Shown here piece by piece: positions 1-9,451 of a stretch of DNA of 64,000 nt. Origin of the DNA: Hyphococcus sp. (GTDB taxonomy: Bacteria; Pseudomonadota; Alphaproteobacteria; Caulobacterales; Parvularculaceae); NCBI GenBank assembly GCA_021776245.1, contig JAJFGF010000010.1, positions 52,333 to 116,332 of the forward strand, in the 5' to 3' direction. Both the position numbers and the translations under genes were made by a program. The notes below the pieces were generated by a model, which saw only the letters and a list, made by a program, of their open reading frames with translations, was not told the DNA's origin and did not search any database. Within the stretch, counting starts at the first letter, position 1. Every line of letters starts with the position of its first letter.

Positions 1-1
1 G

Positions 2-442
2 GGATTAGTGCAAAACGCCGACATCTTGACGCCCAACGAAACGGAATTTGTATTTTTGATGAACAAAGTTCTGGGCCAGAAAATTCCTGATGATTTCTGG
101 CTTCAAGATGACGAGAGCATCCACGGATTTTGTCGTCAGTCCGGCGTTGATACGGTCGTGCTTACCCTTGGAGACAAGGGCTGCTTTGTTTCCTTCGATG
201 AAAAATCCAAAAATGCCGCAGCATCCACCGACGGGGCTTATTACCGGGTGCCGGCCACAAATGTCGATGTGGTTGATACGACCGGCGCGGGTGATGCGTG
301 TAATGGCGGACTGGCGGCAGGGCTCGTCAAATTTCCAGACGATTTTCGCGCCGCGATTGCTTACGCCAATAAGGTGGCGGGATTATCGACAACAAAACCG
401 GGCACAGCGCCGGCGATGCCGACGCTTGCCGAAGTCAATTAA
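2..442 (+). CDS. PfkB-family sugar kinase (ribokinase/adenosine-kinase type), 3' part only
   Basis: This is the C-terminal part of a PfkB carbohydrate kinase; the reading frame is open to the left window edge, so the N-terminal half lies outside. The family signature TTGAGD, which carries the catalytic Asp and the anion hole, sits about 50 residues before the end, and an upstream TPNETE motif is typical of ribokinase-like enzymes. The family phosphorylates sugars or nucleosides with ATP in the cytoplasm. The gene converges on the deoC/aldehyde dehydrogenase operon with a 2-base gap between stops, which makes a ribose, deoxyribose or nucleoside substrate likely. The exact substrate cannot be decided from this fragment. 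Confidence 0.85.
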   Translation, partial: GLVQNADILTPNETEFVFLMNKVLGQKIPDDFWLQDDESIHGFCRQSGVDTVVLTLGDKGCFVSFDEKSKNAAASTDGAYYRVPATNVDVVDTTGAGDACNGGLAAGLVKFPDDFRAAIAYANKVAGLSTTKPGTAPAMPTLAEVN

Positions 443-444
443 AA

Positions 445-1398
445 CTAGCCGCCGATCGGGTGCCAGGTTGTCTTGGTCTCCTGCACATCCATGATTTGAT
501 AGGGATCGGGCGCCGCGGGCTTTTTGCGGATGATGACACGCTTAATGTTATTTGCGGCCTGTTCCTGAACCAGCTTGATAGCGTTCATATCTTCGCCATT
601 ATAAATCACGGCGTTCACGTCCATATGCGAGGCAAACTGTTCAGTCAGCTCATCTCTGAAACCGGACAGGATGTTAACTACGCCCGGCGGAACATCTGAT
701 GAATGAAGCACCTCAGCAAAACTGACCGCGCATAAAGGATTTTCCTCTGACGCCAGGGCGACGGCGGTATTGCCGCCGGCGATAATTGGCGCAATTTCCG
801 AGACAAACCCGAGAAGACATTTTTCTTGTGGCGCAATCGTCGAAACAACCCCCGTGGGTTCGAGAATTGAAAAATTGAAATGTGACGATGCAACCGGATT
901 CACAGAGCTGAAGATTTGCTGATACTTATCCGTCCATCCAGCATAATAAACGATGCAATCAATGGCTGCCGTCACTTCCTGTGCGGCGGCGCGCTTGCTC
1001 AATCCCATTGTCGTCAACTCGCCCACAAATTGTTCGCTGCGGCCTTCGAGCATTTCCGCCACGCGGTACAAAATCTGACCGCGCAAATACGCGCTGGCGC
1101 TCGACCAACCGGAAAAGGCTGCGCGTGCTGCAACAACAGCTTCGCGGAAATCCTTGCGGCTGGCGCGGCACATATTGGCAACGATACGTCCTTTTGCGTC
1201 CGTTACCGCAAAATATCGTCCGGATTCGGTGCGCGGAAATTTTCCGTTAATATAAAGCTTATAGGTTTTTTCAACGCCAAGACGCGGTGCGCTCGCTGGC
1301 GATGTACGCAATTTCGATTTGGCCGTTTTTGGCGCTGATGCTGTCTCAACGTTCGCAGGTTGTGCAAAGCGCTCTTCGGTTTTTATATTTTTATCCAT
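445..1398 (-). CDS. Truncated aldehyde dehydrogenase-like protein, probably a pseudoenzyme
   Basis: The 317-residue protein aligns with the N-terminal (NAD-binding) part of the ALDH superfamily and stops before the catalytic domain, so the catalytic Cys is absent. Landmark residues are also changed. The usual PWNFP is APQEK (about 189-193), the KPxE adenine-binding stretch is ASEE (about 216-219), FTGS is YNGE (about 266-269), and ELGGK is replaced by IIRKK (about 289-293). A 40-residue Ala/Lys-rich leader precedes the domain. It is the last gene of the deoC operon, 17 bases after an intact ALDH. This resembles a two-domain ALDH16 split into two genes, which is inference. A structural or regulatory role is more likely than catalysis. 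Confidence 0.75.
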   Translation of the reverse strand: MDKNIKTEERFAQPANVETASAPKTAKSKLRTSPASAPRLGVEKTYKLYINGKFPRTESGRYFAVTDAKGRIVANMCRASRKDFREAVVAARAAFSGWSSASAYLRGQILYRVAEMLEGRSEQFVGELTTMGLSKRAAAQEVTAAIDCIVYYAGWTDKYQQIFSSVNPVASSHFNFSILEPTGVVSTIAPQEKCLLGFVSEIAPIIAGGNTAVALASEENPLCAVSFAEVLHSSDVPPGVVNILSGFRDELTEQFASHMDVNAVIYNGEDMNAIKLVQEQAANNIKRVIIRKKPAAPDPYQIMDVQETKTTWHPIGG

Positions 1399-1415
1399 GA
1401 TTGATCGCCTCGGAT

Positions 1416-2891
1416 TCAGTGCAGGTTCAAATAGGCGGATAGGCCATGCAACCCGCCTTCGCGGCCAACACCGCTTTCTTTATAGCCGCCAAACGGCGAG
1501 GTCGGGTCAAATTTGTTAAATGTATTAGCCCAGATAACGCCTGCGCGAATTTTTTGGCCGACTTTAAATATCTTCGCGCCCTTGTCGGTCCATACGCCCC
1601 CGGATAAGCCATATTGGGTGTTGTTCGCTTTGGTGACGGCTTCATCGAGCGTGCGGAAAGTCTGGATAGCCAAAACAGGGCCAAAGATCTCTTCGCGAAC
1701 GACACGGTGCGACTGAGAGACATCAGTAAACAAAGTGGGCCGGCACCAATAGCCTTTCTTTGGCGTCTTGCCGCCAGCCTGATACATCGCGGCGCCTTCT
1801 TTCTGACCAAGCTCCAGATAGGCGTTAATGCGCTCTAATTGCGCTGCAGAATTAATCGCGCCGATATCAGTGTTTTTGTCCATCGGATCGCCGACAATTA
1901 ATGTCTGCATGCGCTCTTTAAGTTTTGTCACCACTTCTTCGGCGACGGATTCCTGAACAAGCAGGCGCGAACCTGCACAGCAGACATGGCCCTGATTGAA
2001 AAAGATCGCGTTGACAACGCCTTCAACAGCCTGATCAATCGGCGCATCGTCAAAAATTATGTTGGCGGCCTTGCCGCCCAATTCAAGCGTGTATTTCTTG
2101 TCGCCGCCGGCGACCGCGCGCTGAATAATTTTTCCAACATCGGTTGAACCCGTAAACGCGATTTTGTCGATGCCGTCATGATCAACAATTGAGGCGCCCG
2201 TTGAGCCGTCGCCTGTGATGATATTAACAACGCCGGGCGGCAAATCGGCGGCCTGAATAACTTCCGCGAGTTTCATTGCCGTCAGCGGCGTTGTCTCTGC
2301 GGGCTTTAAGACAACTGTGTTGCCGCAAGCGAGCGCTGGCGCAATTTTCCATGCGGCCATTAACAGTGGAAAATTCCAGGGGATAATCTGGCCGGCGACG
2401 CCAAGCGGCTTTGGCGTCTTGTGTGGGAAGGCATAATCCAGCTTGTCGGCCCATCCCGCATAATAGAAAAAATGCGCGGCGGCGAGGGGAACATCGACAT
2501 CGCGCGACTCGCGAATCGGCTTGCCCCCGTCCATCGATTCAATGACGGCGAATTCGCGCGCCCGCTCCTGGATGATGCGCGCAATACGATAGATAAATTT
2601 GCCGCGCTCCGCCGGCTTCATTTTTGACCAGACATTTTCGTAGGCCCCGCGCGCAGCCTTTACGGCGCGGTCGACATCGGCTGCGCCTGCCTGGGCGACA
2701 CTGGCCAATATTTTTTCATTTGCAGGGTTTATGGTGTCAAAATAAACACCTGATTTCGGCGCGACGAATTCTCCGCCAATAAACAGATCATAACGGTCTT
2801 TGAGGCTGATATGATCAGTGCTTTCCGGCGCTGGCGCATATTCCCACTCCGTGTCGTAATTCAGTTTGATTGCGTGTTTAACGTTGCTCAT
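1416..2891 (-). CDS. NAD(P)-dependent aldehyde dehydrogenase
   Basis: This is a full-length (491 aa) cytoplasmic ALDH. It shows PWNFP near 171-175, KPAET near 196-200, FTGST near 246-250, the general-base Glu in ELGGK (about E270), and the nucleophile in GHVCCAGSR (about C304). It oxidises an aldehyde to a carboxylate. It lies 5 bases downstream of deoC on the same strand, so the expected substrate is the acetaldehyde released by deoxyribose-5-phosphate aldolase. That assignment comes from context, since the ALDH family alone does not fix the substrate. The start ATG is the last codon before the deoC stop region and is well placed. Confidence 0.9.
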   Translation of the reverse strand: MSNVKHAIKLNYDTEWEYAPAPESTDHISLKDRYDLFIGGEFVAPKSGVYFDTINPANEKILASVAQAGAADVDRAVKAARGAYENVWSKMKPAERGKFIYRIARIIQERAREFAVIESMDGGKPIRESRDVDVPLAAAHFFYYAGWADKLDYAFPHKTPKPLGVAGQIIPWNFPLLMAAWKIAPALACGNTVVLKPAETTPLTAMKLAEVIQAADLPPGVVNIITGDGSTGASIVDHDGIDKIAFTGSTDVGKIIQRAVAGGDKKYTLELGGKAANIIFDDAPIDQAVEGVVNAIFFNQGHVCCAGSRLLVQESVAEEVVTKLKERMQTLIVGDPMDKNTDIGAINSAAQLERINAYLELGQKEGAAMYQAGGKTPKKGYWCRPTLFTDVSQSHRVVREEIFGPVLAIQTFRTLDEAVTKANNTQYGLSGGVWTDKGAKIFKVGQKIRAGVIWANTFNKFDPTSPFGGYKESGVGREGGLHGLSAYLNLH

Positions 2892-2896
2892 CAGGC

Positions 2897-3823
2897 CTAA
2901 TCCTTCGAGAAATAATCGCCGGACTGATAAACGCCGGTTTGTTGTTTTTGCAGCTGCATCAGCACGTCATTGGCGAGGCTGCTGGCGCCGAATCGAAACC
3001 ATTCCGGCGTCATCCAGGCCTCACCGAGCGTCTCGCGAAGCGTCACCAGATATTGAATAGCGAGTTTCGCCTTCGAAATGCCGCCGGCCGGTTTCATACC
3101 GACCATGCGGCCGGTCTCGTAATAGTAATCGCGTATCGCCTGCAGCATCACCAGCGTCACCGGCAGTGTCGCTGCAGGTTGAATTTTTCCTGTGGAAGTT
3201 TTGATAAAATCGGCACCGGCATGCATCGCAAGATCGCTTGCATGGCGCACGCGGTCGAGCGTTCCCAATTCACCAGTTTCGAGAATGACTTTAAGATGCG
3301 CGTCGCCGCAGGCTTCTTTACAGAGGACGATCTCGTCAAACACTGCCTGATATTCGCCCTGCAAAAACTTGCCTCGGGAAATTACCATGTCGATTTCATC
3401 GGCGCCCTCTGCAACAGCGAGCTTTATTTCGTCTAGCTTGGCTTGCGTCGTCGCCATGCCGCTGGGAAAGGCGGTCGCGACCGACGCGATGTGGATGCCG
3501 CTGTCGCCAAGCGCTTTTTTCGCTTCGGCGACCATCATGGGGTAAACGCACACTGCCGCCACATGAGGAATATCCGGCAGCGTATCATGCAGGCTCATCG
3601 CCTTGTGACACAGCTGACGGACTTTTCCCGGTGTGTCTTGTCCTTCAAGCGTCGTTAAATCAATCTGGCTGAGAATAAGCTTGAGGGCTTGAACCTTGGA
3701 TGATTTTTTGATGCTGCGTGAGCCAAGCCGCGCCACGCGTTCTTCTATGCCGACCTGGTCGACGCTGACGACATGATCGGGCGCTGGCGCGATTGTCTCA
3801 GTCCTGGGCGCTGTTTGCGTCAT
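2897..3823 (-). CDS. deoC: Deoxyribose-phosphate aldolase
   Basis: DeoC splits 2-deoxyribose-5-phosphate into acetaldehyde and glyceraldehyde-3-phosphate. The 308-residue protein has the Schiff-base motif FIKTSTGK (Lys about 208) and the second conserved Lys in GMKPAGGI, with IDLTTLE in the N-terminal part of the barrel. It belongs to the longer DeoC class, with about 45 extra N-terminal residues compared with the E. coli enzyme. It is the first gene of a leftward operon with two ALDH-family genes, so the operon would carry deoxyribose carbon into acetate and glycolysis. The start follows a roughly 360-base divergent intergenic region shared with uraH. Confidence 0.95.
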   Translation of the reverse strand: MTQTAPRTETIAPAPDHVVSVDQVGIEERVARLGSRSIKKSSKVQALKLILSQIDLTTLEGQDTPGKVRQLCHKAMSLHDTLPDIPHVAAVCVYPMMVAEAKKALGDSGIHIASVATAFPSGMATTQAKLDEIKLAVAEGADEIDMVISRGKFLQGEYQAVFDEIVLCKEACGDAHLKVILETGELGTLDRVRHASDLAMHAGADFIKTSTGKIQPAATLPVTLVMLQAIRDYYYETGRMVGMKPAGGISKAKLAIQYLVTLRETLGEAWMTPEWFRFGASSLANDVLMQLQKQQTGVYQSGDYFSKD

Positions 3824-4184
3824 AGTTTTGTAGTGTCGCTTTCTGTCAAATATCCGAAAAACGCGGTCCCGTGCAGGCGGCGCGCGCGTTCGGATCGAAA
3901 GGGCGGGCGTTATACGACAATCTCAATGTTTTACCATCAAAATTTGCTTTTGAAAGTGTCCCAAGCCGGGGATTTGCCTCAATATAATGATCGTTGAATG
4001 GTCGCCCGGACAGGGTAAATTCCATTAAATCGCGTCTCGGAGGAAATCATCGCCGGTCAACGTCCGCCAGGCGCAAAACGCGGATCATGATGTGAGGGCG
4101 CAAACGCGCCAATCGTCGGTAAATTGATCCTTGTGATCGCATCCAAGCGGCGATATTTTCGTAAATCACAAGAATTCAAGAAAA
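3824..4184. other. Divergent intergenic region deoC/uraH
   Basis: This stretch of about 360 bases separates two divergent catabolic operons and must hold both promoters. No coding frame looks protein-like. A TATAAT hexamer is present at about 3983-3988, but I see no good -35 box at the right distance. A small GGCGC-AAAC-GCGCC hairpin lies at 4097-4110. I found no convincing operator shared with the other purine promoter region near 12,040. Confidence 0.5.
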
Positions 4185-4574
4185 TTGAAGGTGAACGCGC
4201 TTTTGGGAAACTTGACCACACATATTCTGGATGTCAGCGCCGGCAAACCGGCGGCAAATGTTCGCATTGAGCTTTTTAGATGCGCATCGAAATCCTCCGG
4301 AGATGGAGCGAAAACAGAAAAGATTATCTCATTGGTCACCAACAATGATGGACGTTGCGACGGCCCGATATTAAGCGGCAATGAATTCCGGGCAGGCCAA
4401 TATGAACTAGCTTTCCATATTGGCGATTATTTTGACCAAATGGGACTGGCGCTGCCTGACCCAAAATTTATCGATGTCGCGGTAGTGCGGTTCGGCATTG
4501 CCGATGAAGATGCACACTACCACGTGCCGCTTCTGGTTTCTCCATATGGCTATTCAACCTATCGCGGCAGTTGA
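4185..4574 (+). CDS. uraH: 5-hydroxyisourate hydrolase
   Basis: UraH is the transthyretin-like enzyme that hydrolyses 5-hydroxyisourate, the product of urate oxidation, to OHCU. The protein has the N-terminal LTTHILD motif with the catalytic His and ends in the diagnostic YRGS tetrapeptide. Its length of about 125 residues is normal. There is no ATG at the expected start. Candidates are TTG at 4185, GTG at 4191, or TTG at 4203, and the last has AAGGTG nine bases upstream. It opens the uraH-xdhABC-guaD operon, and its TGA overlaps a possible TTG start of xdhA. Periplasmic forms exist elsewhere, but I see no signal peptide here. Confidence 0.93.
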   Translation: MKVNALLGNLTTHILDVSAGKPAANVRIELFRCASKSSGDGAKTEKIISLVTNNDGRCDGPILSGNEFRAGQYELAFHIGDYFDQMGLALPDPKFIDVAVVRFGIADEDAHYHVPLLVSPYGYSTYRGS

Positions 4575-4579
4575 GCGTC

Positions 4580-6046
4580 ATGCGCGATCAATTGTCATTC
4601 TATCTTAATGGCGAACTGAAAACCCTTCGCAATGTGTCGCCGACCCAAACGTTGCTTAGATATTTGCGCGAAGATGAAAAACTCTGCGGCACAAAGGAAG
4701 GCTGCGCGGAAGGTGATTGCGGCGCGTGCACTGTAATGGTGAGCAGGCTGGCGGATGACGGGTCCGTTAAGCGCGAGGCCATCAATGCCTGCATCCGGTT
4801 CCTGCCGAGCCTTGAGGGAACCTCGGTCACCACGGTGGAGGCGTTAAGTAAATCGAGCGAAGCGCCGCATCTCGTGCAACAGAAAATGATTGATCACAAT
4901 GGATCGCAATGCGGGTTTTGTACGCCGGGCTTTGTGATGTCGCTTTATACAGCCTACCGAAACAATGTTGCGTTACCGACTGGGGCTGCCAATGACCTGC
5001 TGGCGGGAAATCTATGCCGCTGCACCGGCTATGGTCCGATCCTTGTCGCAGCAAAAGAAATTGGAGAAATCGCAGAGAGCGTTGATCAATCCGAAGACGA
5101 CCATTCCGAACGCGCCCAGCTTGATGAAATTCTCCATCAAGACATGATCGCGTTTAAGCATGACGGCGTCGAGGCGTTCCTGCCGGCGAACAGCGATCAA
5201 CTTGCTGAAATCTATGCCGCGCATCCAGAAGCGACGATCATTGCCGGGGCGACGGATGTCGGCTTGTGGGTGACAAAACAGCACCGCCATTTGCAATGTG
5301 TTATTTTCCTTGATCGCGTGAAGGATCTCGCATCAATCAAATGTAAGGAAAATGAGCTTATCATCGGCGCCGGCGCCACATATTCCGATGCGACGGGCGT
5401 TTTGGCGGAAGCCTACCCGGACCTTGGCGAACTGGTGCGGCGCATCGGCGCCCTCCAGGTGCGCAATGCGGGCACCATTGGCGGCAATATCGCCAACGGA
5501 TCGCCGATCGGAGATATGCCGCCCGCGCTGATCGCACTGGGCGCGACGCTGGTCCTGCGCCATGGCGACAAGAGACGGGAACTGCCGCTTGAAAAATTCT
5601 TCATCGATTACGGCAAGCAGGATCGAAAGACGGGAGAATTTGTCGAGGCAGTGCGCATTCCACTCACCGTGCCGGCGGATGATTTCAGATGCTACAAAAT
5701 CTCCAAACGCTTTGACCAGGATATTTCCGCGCTTTGTGGTTGCTTCAATATTAAAATCGTCGACGGCGTTGTTTGCTCGGCGCGCATCGCCTTTGGCGGC
5801 ATGGCGGGAACGCCGAAACGCGCCGCGTCGGTCGAAGCGGCGCTGACTGGCAAGCCATGGGTTCAGGATATAATCGATGTGGCAATGCGTGCGTTCGCCG
5901 ACGATTTCACGCCGCTATCCGATATGCGGGCAAGCGCCGATTACCGGCTGCGCACCGCGCAAAATCTTTTGATGAAATACTTTTTGGAAAGTAAAACGCC
6001 GCTTTCCCAAACACGGCTTGTCGGCGAGGGGAGCGTGTTCGCATGA
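4580..6046 (+). CDS. xdhA: Xanthine dehydrogenase small subunit (2Fe-2S/FAD)
   Basis: XdhA carries the electron-transfer half of xanthine dehydrogenase. Numbered from ATG 4580, the plant-type [2Fe-2S] ligands are C42, C47, C50 and about C71. The second [2Fe-2S] motif is CGFC (111-114) with CRC (146-148). The FAD-binding domain follows, with AGATDVG near 221 and GGNIANGSPIGD further on, then the CO-dehydrogenase flavoprotein C-terminal domain. At about 488 residues it is a typical bacterial split subunit. A TTG at 4571 overlapping the uraH stop is an alternative start. The end overlaps xdhB as ATGA, so the subunits are translationally coupled. Confidence 0.95.
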   Translation: MRDQLSFYLNGELKTLRNVSPTQTLLRYLREDEKLCGTKEGCAEGDCGACTVMVSRLADDGSVKREAINACIRFLPSLEGTSVTTVEALSKSSEAPHLVQQKMIDHNGSQCGFCTPGFVMSLYTAYRNNVALPTGAANDLLAGNLCRCTGYGPILVAAKEIGEIAESVDQSEDDHSERAQLDEILHQDMIAFKHDGVEAFLPANSDQLAEIYAAHPEATIIAGATDVGLWVTKQHRHLQCVIFLDRVKDLASIKCKENELIIGAGATYSDATGVLAEAYPDLGELVRRIGALQVRNAGTIGGNIANGSPIGDMPPALIALGATLVLRHGDKRRELPLEKFFIDYGKQDRKTGEFVEAVRIPLTVPADDFRCYKISKRFDQDISALCGCFNIKIVDGVVCSARIAFGGMAGTPKRAASVEAALTGKPWVQDIIDVAMRAFADDFTPLSDMRASADYRLRTAQNLLMKYFLESKTPLSQTRLVGEGSVFA

Positions 6047-8406
6047 CCGGCGCGCCGTCATTAAAAAAAGGCGCGGATCAGCCTGTGAGACAGATAAGAG
6101 GATCTGTTTCCTCGCCAATCGCCCATGACAGCGCTTATAAGCACACATCGGGAAGCGCCCTCTATGTAGACGATATCCCGGCGCCGGAAAATTGTCTCCA
6201 CGTCTATATCGCCATCAGTGACCGCGCTCATGCGAAGATCATCTCTTCGGATTTAAGCAAGGTGCGCGCCGCCACTGGCGTCGTCGTAATTTTATCGCGG
6301 GATGATATTCCCGGTGAAAACGATATCGGTCCGGTTGTGCATGACGATCCGTTGTTTGCGCTTGGCGCAGGTGGCGGCGTGGTTGAGGGCGAAGGACAAG
6401 CGCTTTTCGCGGTCGTTGCGACGACAATTGATGCCGCCAGAACCGCCGCCGCCAGAGCGAAGATCGACTATGAAGATTTGCCGGCGATCCTGACCATTGA
6501 TGACGCTATGGCAGCGCAGTCGCTTCTGGAACCACCCTATAAGATGGGGCGTGGTGATGCCAAAAGCGCGATACTCGCGAGCCCGCATCAGTTAAAGGGC
6601 CGCATTGAAATCGGCGGTCAGGAGCATTTTTACCTTGAGGGACAGGCGGCGCTGGCGATCCCCGGCGAGGATGACGATGTGACGGTCTATTGTTCGTCGC
6701 AGCACCCGACTGAAATTCAGCACAAGGCGGCGAGCGTCCTCGGCGTTCCCAATAATGCGGTCACGGTCGAAGTGCGCCGCATGGGCGGCGGCTTCGGCGG
6801 CAAGGAAACCAACGGCAATTTGCCGACGGCTGTTGTCGCGCTTGCCGCCAAATTGACCGGCCGGCCCGTGAAGGTCCGCTATGACCGCGACGATGATATG
6901 ATCGCTACTGGCAAGCGTCATGATTTCCGTATCGACTATCAAGCGGGCTTTGATGATGACGGGCGTATCCAGGCGATCATATTCGATCAGGCGGCGCGTT
7001 GTGGGCGTTCCCATGATTTGTCGCTGTCGATCTGTGATCGCGCGATGTTCCACGCGGATAATTGTTATTATCTGCCCAATGTTTCGATCACCTCCTATCG
7101 TTGTAAAACCAACACGGTTTCAAATACGGCCTTTCGCGGCTTTGGCGGCCCGCAAGGCATGGTCGGCATCGAGCGGGTGATTGATGAAATTGCGTTCAAG
7201 CTGGGCAAGGATCCGTTGGATGTGCGCCGTGTCAATTTCTACGCCGCCAAAGACACAAAGTCGGATCGAAATGTGACGCCCTATCACATGACCGTTGAAG
7301 ACTGCGTCATCGGTGAGATTGTCGAGGCGTTGGTCGTTTCCTCTGACTATGCGGCGCGGCGCAAAGAGATCGGAACATGGAACAAGAAGCAGCCGCTCTT
7401 AAGACGCGGGCTCGCCTTAACGCCTGTGAAGTTTGGGATTTCCTTTACGGCTACCCATCTTAATCAGGCGGGCGCCCTTGTTCATATTTATTCCGACGGA
7501 TCAATCCATCTCAATCATGGCGGCACGGAAATGGGGCAAGGCCTTTTTACCAAAGTCGCACAAATTGTCGCCGAAGAATTTCAGGTTAATATTGACCGGG
7601 TAAAAATTACGCCTACCAATACCGGCAAGGTGCCGAATACCTCGGCGACAGCCGCATCTGCCGGCACGGACCTCAATGGCATGGCGGCGCTTGACGCCTG
7701 CCGGAAAATCAAGAAGCGCCTGATTGATTTTGCCGCTGCAGCATGGAAAGCAAAGCCGGAAGATATTTTGTTCCAGCCGGGCTGCGTTCAGGTCGGCGGC
7801 CAGGAAATCAGTTTCGACGAACTCATATCCAAAGCCTACATGGCGCGTGTTTCACTTTCTGCAAACGGTTTTTACGCCACGCCGAAAATTAAATGGGATC
7901 GTAATGCGGGGCGAGGCCGTCCGTTTTTCTATTTCTCCTATGGGGCCGCCGTGTCAGAGGTCGTGATTGATCCCCTCACGGGAGAAAACCGCCTCCTGCG
8001 CGTCGATATTCTGCATGACGTTGGCAAATCCCTGAATCCGGCGATTGACCTCGGCCAGATTGAGGGCGGCTTTGCGCAAGGGGTTGGCTGGCTCACCACC
8101 GAAGAATTATGGTGGGACGACAAAGGTCGGCTAAAAACCCATGCGCCGTCTACGTACAAAATTCCAACAGCGTCTGATCGGGCGCCGGAAATGAACATCG
8201 CCATATGGGACGGCGGACGAAATGAAGAAGAAACCGTCTACCGCTCAAAAGCCGTTGGCGAGCCGCCCCTGATGCTCGGAATTTCGGTTTTAATGGCGCT
8301 TTCTGATGCGATTGGGAACGCGCGCGGGCGAGAGAGATATCCGTCTCTCGATGCGCCCGCGACGCCTGAGCGCATCTTACGCGCTGTTTCCGGTGATTGG
8401 GTATAA
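6043..8406 (+). CDS. xdhB: Xanthine dehydrogenase molybdopterin-binding subunit
   Basis: XdhB binds the molybdenum cofactor and hydroxylates hypoxanthine and xanthine to urate. The 787-residue protein starts with the aldehyde-oxidase/XDH a/b hammerhead domain. It shows the Moco motif GGGFGGKE near 248, RGFGGPQG near 365, and the catalytic Glu in VGEPPL (about E740). It has no signal peptide and should form a cytoplasmic heterotetramer with XdhA. The start overlaps the xdhA stop by ATGA. The end overlaps or abuts the xdhC start, which argues for co-translation with the cofactor chaperone. Confidence 0.96.
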   Translation: MTGAPSLKKGADQPVRQIRGSVSSPIAHDSAYKHTSGSALYVDDIPAPENCLHVYIAISDRAHAKIISSDLSKVRAATGVVVILSRDDIPGENDIGPVVHDDPLFALGAGGGVVEGEGQALFAVVATTIDAARTAAARAKIDYEDLPAILTIDDAMAAQSLLEPPYKMGRGDAKSAILASPHQLKGRIEIGGQEHFYLEGQAALAIPGEDDDVTVYCSSQHPTEIQHKAASVLGVPNNAVTVEVRRMGGGFGGKETNGNLPTAVVALAAKLTGRPVKVRYDRDDDMIATGKRHDFRIDYQAGFDDDGRIQAIIFDQAARCGRSHDLSLSICDRAMFHADNCYYLPNVSITSYRCKTNTVSNTAFRGFGGPQGMVGIERVIDEIAFKLGKDPLDVRRVNFYAAKDTKSDRNVTPYHMTVEDCVIGEIVEALVVSSDYAARRKEIGTWNKKQPLLRRGLALTPVKFGISFTATHLNQAGALVHIYSDGSIHLNHGGTEMGQGLFTKVAQIVAEEFQVNIDRVKITPTNTGKVPNTSATAASAGTDLNGMAALDACRKIKKRLIDFAAAAWKAKPEDILFQPGCVQVGGQEISFDELISKAYMARVSLSANGFYATPKIKWDRNAGRGRPFFYFSYGAAVSEVVIDPLTGENRLLRVDILHDVGKSLNPAIDLGQIEGGFAQGVGWLTTEELWWDDKGRLKTHAPSTYKIPTASDRAPEMNIAIWDGGRNEEETVYRSKAVGEPPLMLGISVLMALSDAIGNARGRERYPSLDAPATPERILRAVSGDWV

Positions 8407-9437
8407 ATTTGGCTTCGCTGTTGCAGGATATCGCCAATCATTTTCACCGCGATGGCCCGGTTGTGCGTGTCACCATTATTGATGCGCGAGGCTCAACGCC
8501 GCGTGAAATGGGCGCCGCGATGATGGTCTCTGTGGAGACTGTGGCGGGCACGATTGGCGGCGGCGCCCTGGAATATGACGCGATTGCACATGCCAGGATG
8601 CAGCTCGAAAAAGATGCAGATCAAGCCTGGCAGCGTGATGTCAAAGACTATCCGCTTGGGCCGCGGCTGGGGCAATGTTGCGGCGGCCATGTGCGGCTTT
8701 TGTTTGAACGCTATGGCGTTGAAGAGATGGCGGCGCTTACTGGCGCCGGCTGCGATGAGGCGTTTCTTATCGCGCGACCGTTATCCGCCGGGTCCGCGCC
8801 AATTGTGATTACGCCCACACAGGATATGAGCCTGGCGCCCGGTTTTGTCCGCGCGCTAATCCAGACTCAAATTGACGAGAGCAATTCTGAATTCCAATCT
8901 GAGTTGGTAAAAGGCGCCGGAGGCGAATGGTTCACAGAACCCCTCTACAAAAAACGCTTGCCGATATTTCTTTACGGGGCGGGTCATGTGGGCCGTGAAG
9001 TCGTGCGCGTGTTCGAAGGCCTTGCGGCTGAAATTACCTGGATCGATACTGACGAAAACCGGTTTCCCGAACCTGTGCCGAACCATGTTCAACGCCTCGC
9101 CGTCGCGGCGCCGCATGAGGCTGTGGCCTATGCGCCGGACGATGCCTTTCACATTGTAATGAGCTATTCCCACCCGCTTGATCTTGAGATTTGTCACGCG
9201 GTTTTGAAGCGCGGAAGCTTTCAGTATCTCGGGCTTATCGGCTCAATGACCAAGCGGGGGCGATTTTTGAATCGATTGAAGAAGCTGGGCGTCAAAGAGG
9301 CAGATCTGTCGCGGCTGACTTGCCCCATTGGCGCCGGCGGTCCTGCAAGCAAGGATCCCGCGGTCATTGCTATTTCGCTGGCGGCGGAGATATTACGTCT
9401 CGCCGAAACGCCCCAAAACTATCAAGAGACTGATTGA
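8397..9437 (+). CDS. xdhC: XDH accessory protein (Moco sulfuration/insertion chaperone)
   Basis: XdhC binds molybdenum cofactor and helps its sulfuration and insertion into XdhB. The N-terminal CoxI/XdhC domain contains the ARGSTPREMGA stretch, GGGALEY and CCGGHV. The C-terminal half is the Rossmann-like XdhC_C domain (FLYGAGHVGREV, GLIGS). Only TTG starts are available. TTG 8397 overlaps the xdhB stop, while TTG 8409 gives the more family-like start MASLLQD, so the true protein may be four residues shorter. The gene is fourth in the uraH-xdhABC-guaD operon. It is cytoplasmic, and its role is inferred from family and position. Confidence 0.93.
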   Translation: MGINLASLLQDIANHFHRDGPVVRVTIIDARGSTPREMGAAMMVSVETVAGTIGGGALEYDAIAHARMQLEKDADQAWQRDVKDYPLGPRLGQCCGGHVRLLFERYGVEEMAALTGAGCDEAFLIARPLSAGSAPIVITPTQDMSLAPGFVRALIQTQIDESNSEFQSELVKGAGGEWFTEPLYKKRLPIFLYGAGHVGREVVRVFEGLAAEITWIDTDENRFPEPVPNHVQRLAVAAPHEAVAYAPDDAFHIVMSYSHPLDLEICHAVLKRGSFQYLGLIGSMTKRGRFLNRLKKLGVKEADLSRLTCPIGAGGPASKDPAVIAISLAAEILRLAETPQNYQETD

Positions 9438-9451
9438 AACAGAGCTGAATA

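Noticed and set aside
3983..3988. TATAAT as the uraH promoter -10 box
   Set aside because: No credible -35 hexamer at 16-18 bases, and it lies about 200 bases before uraH, so it cannot be called.
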